Notes under the pieces: generated by a model | What the model was told of the DNA's origin: nothing | Databases searched by the model: none | What the model saw: only the letters and a program-made list of their open reading frames with translations | Shown: in pieces, positions 6,283 through 10,482 of the stretch | Position numbering within the stretch: the stretch's first letter is position 1 | How the letters are laid out: each line of letters starts with the position of its first letter | Source of the DNA: a virus | Reading direction: 5' to 3' (one strand) | IMG/VR virus record: IMGVR_UViG_3300043410_002046 | Location: 1 to 25,868 of that record | DNA: 25,868 nucleotides | Program-made: the position numbers and the translations under genes

Positions 6283-6358
6283 GAGGCGTTCGAATATCGG
6301 TTTAGTTCGCCACCCTTTCAAGGTGGAAAGATGGGTTCGATTCCCATACGCCTTACCA
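6283..6358 (+). tRNA. tRNA-Glu(TTC)
   Basis: Acceptor GAGGCGT / ACGCCTT, anticodon stem CCACC / GGTGG with loop CTTTCAA (anticodon 6317-6319), T-arm ATGGG TTCGATT CCCAT, CCA encoded. The D-arm GAAT..GTTC is AT-rich and atypical. Confidence 0.92.
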
Positions 6359-6359
6359 A

Positions 6360-6436
6360 GGACTCTTAGCTCAGTAGGTTAGAGCAGCGGTCTTTTAAAC
6401 CGAAGGTGCTGGGTTCGACTCCCAGAGAGTCCACCA
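6360..6436 (+). tRNA. tRNA-Lys(TTT)
   Basis: Acceptor GGACTCT / AGAGTCC, loop CTTTTAA (anticodon 6394-6396), T-arm CTGGG TTCGACT CCCAG, A73, CCA. It follows tRNA-Glu after one base. Pair 27-43 is mismatched (G-A). Confidence 0.94.
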
Positions 6437-6441
6437 AATCT

Positions 6442-6473
6442 GTTATATACAAACTATGAAATTTGTATATAAT
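6442..6473 (+). repeat. AU-rich hairpin between tRNA-Lys and tRNA-Asn
   Basis: TATATACAAA (6444-6453) pairs perfectly with TTTGTATATA (6462-6471), extendable by one or two pairs, around an 8-nt loop. Same placement and character as the 5858 hairpin, though unrelated in sequence. Confidence 0.8.
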
Positions 6474-6490
6474 ATATAGATAAAGTTTAT

Positions 6491-6567
6491 TTGCCTGAAC
6501 CCGAATAGGTATCGGGACCTGACTGTTAATCAGGCCACTGTAGGTTCGAATCCTACCAGGCAAGCCA
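6491..6567 (+). tRNA. tRNA-Asn(GTT)
   Basis: Acceptor TTGCCTG / CAGGCAA, loop CTGTTAA (anticodon 6525-6527), T-arm GTAGG TTCGAAT CCTAC, G73, CCA. The D-stem is CCCG / CGGG and positions 8-9 are AA, unusual for bacterial tRNA-Asn. Confidence 0.92.
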
Positions 6568-6572
6568 TTTAT

Positions 6573-6647
<75 letters not shown>

Positions 6648-6650
6648 TAT

Positions 6651-6758
6651 TTTAGATGGTCTGCGCCAAGTGCCAGAACGCGGCGAACTACTGAGTAAGC
6701 CCCTGACGCCGAAAGAGTAGTCGTGGTAAGAGACTAGCTGGAAAGTCCACCATCTAAA
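6651..6758 (+). ncRNA. Candidate structured RNA with pseudoknot
   Basis: A 108-nt unit closed by a perfect 10-bp helix TTTAGATGGT (6651-6660) / ACCATCTAAA (6749-6758). Inside, CGGCG (6681-6685) pairs with CGCCG (6707-6711), and ACTACT (6687-6692), from within that loop, pairs with AGTAGT (6716-6721), making an H-type pseudoknot. CCAG (6673-6676) / CTGG (6738-6741) adds an inner helix. There is no T-arm, so it is not a tRNA. Position among tRNAs recalls the stable RNAs C and D in the T4 tRNA cluster. Confidence 0.65.
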
Positions 6759-6767
6759 TGATCTTAA

Positions 6768-6843
6768 GGGGCCGTAGCTCAGTTGGGAGAGCGGTAGCTT
6801 TGCAAGCTTCAGGTCTGCGGTTCGATCCCGCACGGCTCCACCA
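6768..6843 (+). tRNA. tRNA-Ala(TGC)
   Basis: Acceptor GGGGCCG / CGGCTCC with the G3-T70 wobble that marks alanine identity. Loop TTTGCAA (anticodon 6801-6803), T-arm TGCGG TTCGATC CCGCA, A73, CCA. Confidence 0.96.
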
Positions 6844-6846
6844 GTA

Positions 6847-6928
6847 TCAGAGGACCTGGACAATAGTTTGGAGATTCTGAGCGGTTGATCGCGTCAAATA
6901 GATCCGACGGGAGCCACGGTCAGCTCCC
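6847..6928 (+). ncRNA. Candidate structured RNA between tRNA-Ala and tRNA-Thr
   Basis: TCAGA (6847-6851) / TCTGA (6876-6880), a small TTGA-TCGCG-TCAA hairpin near 6885-6897 and GGGAGC / GCTCCC (6909-6914, 6923-6928) can be formed. There is no U-tract after the last stem, so it is not a normal terminator. No ORF. Confidence 0.4.
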
Positions 6929-6936
6929 ACTTATTC

Positions 6937-7012
6937 GCTGGTTTAGCTCAGCAGGTAGAGCACCTGATTTGTAATCAGGCGGTCGTCAGTTCGATTCCGA
7001 CAACCAGCACCA
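6937..7012 (+). tRNA. tRNA-Thr(TGT)
   Basis: Acceptor GCTGGTT / AACCAGC, stem CCTGA / TCAGG with loop TTTGTAA (anticodon 6970-6972), A73, CCA encoded. Confidence 0.95.
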
Positions 7013-7117
7013 GAACGCGTACGATCTAGATACTCTAAGCCACCTGATGTACTATATGGTGGATGCCAGTCACAATGCTAGACGTTTCGGACCAAGCTGT
7101 GAGGTCGACTCAATTAT
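7013..7117 (+). other. Inter-tRNA spacer, possibly structured
   Basis: 105 nt without ORF or tRNA. CCACC (7040-7044) / GGTGG (7058-7062) forms a hairpin and CACA...TGTG brackets a second loop (about 7071-7091). Base composition and placement resemble the other candidate RNAs, but no closing helix was found. Confidence 0.35.
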
Positions 7118-7192
7118 TGCGGGATGGAGCAGTAGAAGCTCGCTTGGCTCATAACCAAGAGGTCGGAGGTGCAATTCCTTCTCCCGCTTCCA
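7118..7192 (+). tRNA. Initiator tRNA-fMet(CAT)
   Basis: TGCGGGA / TCCCGCT leaves positions 1 and 72 unpaired (T-T), the feature that marks bacterial initiator tRNAs. The GGAGCAG D-arm start matches fMet tRNAs; loop CTCATAA (anticodon 7150-7152). The anticodon stem has two rather than three terminal G-C pairs and the T-loop TGCAATT is atypical. CCA encoded. Confidence 0.88.
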
Positions 7193-7514
7193 GTTTCGAT
7201 GAGCAGAGTAGAGTCACGGTTTAGTAACAAGTAACCATTGGTTGTTACCTCTGAGTACTAAGCGAGGTCGGGGAGGCCTTGGTCGGCTTCATAACCTTGG
7301 GAACCCGTGCTCTGAAAAGGATAGCGCTGTCCGTCCTCATCGATACCTTATTCGTAGGCGTGGGAACCTACGTATCGCCAACCGGCTTCACACTGCACTG
7401 GCTTGGTTGGATATAGTGACTAGCCACTGGAGTCTAGCACGTGCAGTCGTCCGACCCATAAAATCTACTCCACGAAAAGGGAGATGCTGGATGGCAGTAA
7501 CCAGCGCGAGATTT
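7193..7514 (+). ncRNA. 322-nt non-coding stretch with extensive pairing
   Basis: No credible gene. The 5' half is closed by a perfect 8-bp helix TCGATGAG (7196-7203) / CTCATCGA (7336-7343), with GTAACAA / TTGTTAC (7224-7230, 7242-7248) and CAGAG / CTCTG (7204-7208, 7310-7314) inside. The 3' half has CGTAGG / CCTACG (7353-7358, 7367-7372), CTGCAC / GTGCAG (7393-7398, 7441-7446) enclosing TGGCT / AGCCA, and GCTGG / CCAGC (7486-7490, 7501-7505). It may be one or two RNAs. An ORF at 7242-7637 crosses it and tRNA-Asp and is judged spurious. Confidence 0.55.
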
Positions 7515-7588
7515 GATCCTGTTGCCGTCAGGGAAGGCCGCCCGCTGTCTACGGGCGAAGGAGGGTTCGAGTCCCTTCAGGATCGCCA
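7515..7588 (+). tRNA. tRNA-Asp(GTC)
   Basis: Acceptor GATCCTG / CAGGATC, stem GCCCG / CGGGC with loop CTGTCTA (anticodon 7547-7549), T-arm GAGGG TTCGAGT CCCTT, G73, CCA. T37 and a weak D-stem are unusual, so its activity is less certain than its neighbours. Confidence 0.8.
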
Positions 7589-7603
7589 TTACATAGGTGA
7601 GAC

Positions 7604-7930
7604 ATGGAAGAGCACATCAGCTACGAATACACTATGATGAATGAAATGTATAGAATTAAAGATGGTGGTCAACTTCAAATGGACGTCTTTAATAACATGT
7701 GGAACATCGTAGCTTTCACCACAGCACAGAACCTAATCTGGAGTCAACTCTTTGACCGTATAGAGATTCCAGATGACATTCTTGAGATCCTTGATAAGGT
7801 TGATGATCAAATCTTGTCGCTTACGTCTAGGCGTACTGATAATACTAGTGAAAAGCTTCAGCTCGAAGACTTTTTTACTCTCAAAAGCTTTATCGATCAA
7901 CATAAAGATAAGTTAAACATTCCGGAATAG
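7604..7930 (+). CDS. Hypothetical protein inside the tRNA array
   Basis: 108 residues, acidic and helical, with the leucine/isoleucine-rich middle IPDDILEILDKVDDQILSL. AGGTGAG precedes the ATG. The stop TAG (7928-7930) lies inside tRNA-Gln, a 10-nt overlap. Sits 15 nt after tRNA-Asp. No domain recognised. Confidence 0.7.
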   Translation: MEEHISYEYTMMNEMYRIKDGGQLQMDVFNNMWNIVAFTTAQNLIWSQLFDRIEIPDDILEILDKVDDQILSLTSRRTDNTSEKLQLEDFFTLKSFIDQHKDKLNIPE

Positions 7931-7995
7931 TTCAGCGGTAGAACATCAGACTCTGACTCTGAGTGTCGGTGGTTCGAATCCATCTTCCGGATCCA
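7921..7995 (+). tRNA. tRNA-Gln(CTG)
   Basis: Acceptor TCCGGAA / TTCCGGA, stem TCAGA / TCTGA with loop CTCTGAC (anticodon 7953-7955), T73, CCA. Its first 10 nt are the end of the upstream CDS. Confidence 0.92.
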
Positions 7996-8010
7996 AACAA
8001 CGAGGTCATC

Positions 8011-8235
8011 ATGAAGCTTGTATACTTTGCGGGTTCTTCTAATGGTAAGAAAACAGTTTCATTCTATCACGGTGATCACTTGCAATATGCGCCGCCTATC
8101 ATTACTACATGGTCTCATGTTGCCAAGCATTGGTTACAACATGCACCCGTTGGCGAATGGTTTATGGATGGTGATAAGATCTCAAACTATAAACATCAGT
8201 GGGTAATTGGTGTTGTAAAAGAAAATGTTGCCTGA
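8011..8235 (+). CDS. Hypothetical protein inside the tRNA array
   Basis: 74 residues starting MKLVYFAGSSNGKKTVSFYHG. ATG 8011 was chosen (GAGG upstream); the longer frame begins inside tRNA-Gln. Beta-strand-rich N-terminus and WSHVAKHWLQHAPVGEWFMDG middle. The TGA (8233-8235) lies within tRNA-Cys. Function unknown. Confidence 0.65.
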   Translation: MKLVYFAGSSNGKKTVSFYHGDHLQYAPPIITTWSHVAKHWLQHAPVGEWFMDGDKISNYKHQWVIGVVKENVA

Positions 8236-8301
8236 GCAGGACGGTAATGCGCGGGTCTGCAAAACCTTGAGAATCCGGTTCAACTCCGGAAGGCAACTCC
8301 A
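8227..8301 (+). tRNA. tRNA-Cys(GCA)
   Basis: Acceptor GTTGCCT / AGGCAAC, loop CTGCAAA (anticodon 8259-8261), T-arm TCCGG TTCAACT CCGGA and T73, as in bacterial tRNA-Cys. CCA encoded. Overlaps the upstream CDS by 9 nt. Confidence 0.92.
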
Positions 8302-8446
8302 AGTTTGTGGTAAGACGAGTCTCATCTAGCTCGGCCTGCAGGCGATACATGATGGGGTCGGAGTAATTAACCGACGAAAGGAGAATGGGAAGTCCAACTG
8401 GCTTGTGAGCCATAAATTGGACGGATACCTCACCTGCCACAAAACT
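8302..8446 (+). ncRNA. Candidate structured RNA between tRNA-Cys and tRNA-Arg
   Basis: 145 nt bracketed by AGTTTGTGG (8302-8310) and CCACAAAACT (8437-8446), a 9-bp helix with one bulge. Inside: GTCGG / CCGAC (8357-8361, 8371-8375) and a compound stem GTCCAA + TGGCT / AGCCA + TTGGAC (8392-8403, 8408-8422) with a TGTG loop. No ORF on the plus strand. The multi-branched fold is clear; the family is unknown. Confidence 0.62.
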
Positions 8447-8452
8447 AATTAC

Positions 8453-8530
8453 GGTCAGTTAGCTCAACTGGATAGTAGCATCGGAATACGGATCCGAAGG
8501 TTGAGGGTTCGAATCCTTCACTGACCACCA
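8453..8530 (+). tRNA. tRNA-Arg(ACG)
   Basis: Acceptor GGTCAGT / ACTGACC, stem TCGGA / TCCGA with loop ATACGGA (anticodon 8488-8490), A73, CCA. A34 would normally be changed to inosine by host TadA to read CGU, CGC and CGA. Confidence 0.93.
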
Positions 8531-8544
8531 TTATATATAGATCT

Positions 8545-9093
8545 ATGGAAAACATTTATTGTGCTCACTTGAACTTTGACATTGATACTTCTCCTCTTGA
8601 GAAGATTAAACAGTCTTGTAATAAGACACAGCTTGGGATCTTTGAGTATCCACAAGTTGATGAGAACTTAAAAAAGTTTCTCAGTAAATATCAGATAGTC
8701 ATAAGTCGAGCAGAAGTTTTTCATACTCCAGCCAAAGCAAAATTGCCCATTCACGTTGATATGGAAGAATTCAGTAATATAGTAAAACTGAATTGGGTTA
8801 TCGGTGGTGGTGAGATGATTTGGTGGAAACCAAAAGACAATACAGTACTTCGGCATCATACTACACCGATTGGTACAAAATATCTATTATTTGATGAATC
8901 AGAATGTAATGAAGTTTATCGTCAGAAAGTAGGTTGGCCAAGTTTGGTAAATGCTGGTGTTCCACATTCTGTTGATAATCATACAGATCAAAGTAGATGG
9001 TGCATAAGTCATAATATACATTGTTCTATTACTGGAGAACAATTACAGTGGCAAGATGCTATTAAAAGATTGGCGGAGGTAGCTCAGTGGTAG
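8545..9093 (+). CDS. 2-oxoglutarate/Fe(II)-dependent oxygenase-like protein
   Basis: 182 residues with a complete double-stranded beta-helix oxygenase signature: metal ligands H70 and D72 (PIHVDM) and H141 (GVPHSV), followed ten residues later by R151, the usual 2-oxoglutarate salt-bridge arginine. Strands NWVIGGGEMIWWKP lie between, as in the family. It should couple decarboxylation of 2-oxoglutarate to hydroxylation of an unknown substrate. It sits alone between tRNA-Arg and tRNA-Gly, and its stop falls 21 nt inside tRNA-Gly, so the C-terminus (LAEVAQW) is encoded by the tRNA. The ribosome-binding site is weak. Confidence 0.72.
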   Translation: MENIYCAHLNFDIDTSPLEKIKQSCNKTQLGIFEYPQVDENLKKFLSKYQIVISRAEVFHTPAKAKLPIHVDMEEFSNIVKLNWVIGGGEMIWWKPKDNTVLRHHTTPIGTKYLLFDESECNEVYRQKVGWPSLVNAGVPHSVDNHTDQSRWCISHNIHCSITGEQLQWQDAIKRLAEVAQW

Positions 9094-9147
9094 AGCTTTT
9101 GCTTGCCAAGCAAAGGGTCACGGGTTCGAACCCCGTTCTCCGCTCCA
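9073..9147 (+). tRNA. tRNA-Gly(GCC)
   Basis: Acceptor GCGGAGG / TCTCCGC, stem TTTGC / GCAAA with loop TTGCCAA (anticodon 9105-9107), T73, CCA encoded. Confidence 0.95.
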
Positions 9148-9152
9148 ATATT

Positions 9153-9227
9153 GCGGGTATAACTCAGTGGTAGAGTCACAGTCTTCCAAACTGTTGGTCG
9201 TGAGTTCGATTCTCATTGCCCGCTCCA
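9153..9227 (+). tRNA. tRNA-Gly(TCC)
   Basis: Acceptor GCGGGTA / TGCCCGC, stem ACAGT / ACTGT with loop CTTCCAA (anticodon 9185-9187), T73, CCA. Confidence 0.95.
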
Positions 9228-9232
9228 AGTAT

Positions 9233-9309
9233 GCCCCTGTAGCCCAATTGGTAGAGGTGCCGGTCTTAGAAACCGTAGGTTGTCAGTTCGAATCTGACCT
9301 GGGGCACCA
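9233..9309 (+). tRNA. tRNA-Leu(TAG), short variable loop
   Basis: Acceptor GCCCCTG / CTGGGGC (one T-T mismatch), loop CTTAGAA (anticodon 9267-9269), T-arm GTCAG TTCGAAT CTGAC, A73, CCA. Bacterial leucine tRNAs normally carry a long variable arm; here only about five bases (AGGTT) lie between the anticodon stem and the T-arm. Confidence 0.88.
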
Positions 9310-9314
9310 AACAA

Positions 9315-9390
9315 GCCCGCTTAGCTCAGTTGGTAGAGCAACTGATTAGTAATCAGTAGGTCGGCGGTTCGAATCCGTCAGCGGGCACCA
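9315..9390 (+). tRNA. tRNA-Thr(AGT)
   Basis: Acceptor GCCCGCT / AGCGGGC, stem ACTGA / TCAGT with loop TTAGTAA (anticodon 9348-9350), A73, CCA. A34 in a threonine tRNA is rare in bacteria. Confidence 0.92.
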
Positions 9391-9393
9391 TAT

Positions 9394-9467
9394 GCCATCT
9401 TAGTGTAATGGGAGCACGAGAGTTTGTGACACTCTTAGCACTGGATCGTAACCAGTAGATGGTACCA
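9394..9467 (+). tRNA. tRNA-His(GTG), A73 type
   Basis: Acceptor GCCATCT / AGATGGT, stem AGAGT / ACTCT with loop TTGTGAC (anticodon 9426-9428), CCA. There is no G at -1 and the discriminator is A, not C, the form known in alphaproteobacteria. The T-loop is ATCGTAA, lacking T54. Confidence 0.9.
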
Positions 9468-9472
9468 TTAAT

Positions 9473-9557
9473 GGGGAGACGGCGAAGTAGGAGAGTCGCG
9501 CTCGACTGTAAATCGAGTTCTTAAGATGAGTTGGTTCGATTCCATCTCTCCCCACCA
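9473..9557 (+). tRNA. tRNA-Tyr(GTA)
   Basis: Class II: acceptor GGGGAGA / TCTCCCC, stem CTCGA / TCGAG with loop CTGTAAA (anticodon 9508-9510), a variable arm of about a dozen bases, A73, CCA. The T-stem has one mismatch. Confidence 0.94.
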
Positions 9558-9563
9558 ATTAAT

Positions 9564-9640
9564 GCCGATGGGTCGGTGGCGGCCATCGAACAGTCCTCAT
9601 AAGACTGCCTAAGTTGTTTCGAGTACAACCATCGGCACCA
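9564..9640 (+). tRNA. tRNA(CAT), elongator Met or Ile2, odd D-arm
   Basis: Acceptor GCCGATG / CATCGGC, stem CAGTC / GACTG with loop CTCATAA (anticodon 9598-9600), T-arm GTTGT TTCGAGT ACAAC, A73, CCA. The D region folds as CGGTGG-CGG-CCATCG rather than the usual 4-bp stem with a GG loop. Whether C34 becomes lysidine (Ile) cannot be told. Confidence 0.8.
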
Positions 9641-9654
9641 ATTAAGGAAATATC

Positions 9655-9984
9655 ATGTACGATAAGAAAGTGATTCGCTATATTTTTGACCAAGAAAACT
9701 TACTTGTTCCTTGGTATCTGATTGCATCATATGCTTATTATGTAAAAGATAATCCTATTATTTCTGATGGATTGTTTGATAAAATTTGTAAAGATATGCT
9801 TGAACATTGGGATAAAATTAATCATTATCACAAGTACTTAATTGACAAGGAATCTTTAGATGCTGGTACTTGTCTATTAAAAGATGATGAATACGAATGT
9901 GATACTGAGGGTAAGACACCAATAGGGTATTATCCAAAGAGAGTTAAATACATTTATGAGAGCCTCAAGGAGACTAAAGTATGA
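9655..9984 (+). CDS. Phage hypothetical protein resembling DNA-ligase N-terminal segment
   Basis: 109 residues. LVPWYLIASYAYYVKDNPIISDGLFDKICKDML... follows the pattern YY..D.P.ISD..YD.L at the start of NAD-dependent DNA ligases, but nothing of the nucleotidyltransferase domain is present, so ligase activity is not expected. AAGGAAA lies upstream. The TGA overlaps the next ATG (ATGA). Confidence 0.7.
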   Translation: MYDKKVIRYIFDQENLLVPWYLIASYAYYVKDNPIISDGLFDKICKDMLEHWDKINHYHKYLIDKESLDAGTCLLKDDEYECDTEGKTPIGYYPKRVKYIYESLKETKV

Positions 9985-10226
9985 TTCATGTAGAAAAACT
10001 CAAACATCATATTGAAGCACTTAAGAAGAAACATTCTGACCTCGACAAGCAAATTGAAGAATCTTATCTTCATTACGATCCCGACAATGTCATTAAAAAA
10101 CTAAAATATGTAAAACTTCAATTAAAAAATGAAATTGAAGAATGTGAGAAAAAGATTGCTTCGGTAGCTCAGTTGGTAGAGCACCTGCCTGAAGAGCAGG
10201 GTGTCGGCGGTTCGACCCCGTCCTGA
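9981..10226 (+). CDS. DUF465-like coiled-coil protein running through tRNA-Phe
   Basis: 81 residues. The first 60 (HIEALKKKHSDLDKQIEES ... LKYVKLQLKNEIEECEKKI) form a helical hairpin like the small DUF465/YdcH family. The frame has no stop before tRNA-Phe, so the last 20 residues (SVAQLVEHLPEEQ...) are read from the tRNA gene and end at TGA 10224-10226. AAGGAG sits in the upstream gene. Confidence 0.65.
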   Translation: MIHVEKLKHHIEALKKKHSDLDKQIEESYLHYDPDNVIKKLKYVKLQLKNEIEECEKKIASVAQLVEHLPEEQGVGGSTPS

Positions 10227-10233
10227 AGCACCA
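10158..10233 (+). tRNA. tRNA-Phe(GAA)
   Basis: Acceptor GCTTCGG / CTGAAGC, stem CCTGC / GCAGG with loop CTGAAGA (anticodon 10191-10193), A73, CCA. Almost wholly inside the end of the upstream ORF. Confidence 0.95.
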
Positions 10234-10238
10234 TAATA

Positions 10239-10324
10239 GGAGAGTGGGCAGGACGGTAATGCAGCGGTTTGCTAAACCGTAGAACCGCAAGGTTCAATTG
10301 GTTCGACTCCAATACTCTCCGCCA
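10239..10324 (+). tRNA. tRNA-Ser(GCT)
   Basis: Class II: acceptor GGAGAGT / ACTCTCC, loop TTGCTAA (anticodon 10271-10273), long variable arm AGAACCGCAAGGTTC, G73, CCA. Confidence 0.95.
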
Positions 10325-10336
10325 TAAATACCATGA

Positions 10337-10410
10337 ATCGGTGAAGTGTTACGGTAGCACATCAGTCTCCAAAACTGAGGGCCTGGGTTCGACTCCTAGC
10401 ACCGGTGCCA
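10337..10410 (+). tRNA. tRNA-Trp(CCA)
   Basis: Acceptor ATCGGTG / CACCGGT, stem TCAGT / ACTGA with loop CTCCAAA (anticodon 10369-10371), G73, CCA. Last tRNA of the array. Confidence 0.93.
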
Positions 10411-10482
10411 TTCTATAATTGCTGATAAAATTCGTTATGAGTCTGATGATTAAAGAATTATCAACCCATAACGGAGCTAATC

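Noticed and set aside
6691-6716. Hammerhead ribozyme (CTGA ... GAAA)
   Set aside because: There is no room for stem II between CTGA and GAAA and the other conserved bases are missing.
7400-7440. Group I intron core (GGATATAGT resembles the P7 3' strand)
   Set aside because: No matching P7 5' strand, P3/P8 or interrupted exon could be found.
7242-7637. 131-codon plus-strand ORF
   Set aside because: It crosses a structured spacer and the complete tRNA-Asp, has no ribosome-binding site and odd composition; the real gene starts at 7604 in another frame.
9655-9984. NAD-dependent DNA ligase
   Set aside because: Only a short N-terminal-like segment is present; no adenylation motif KxDG.
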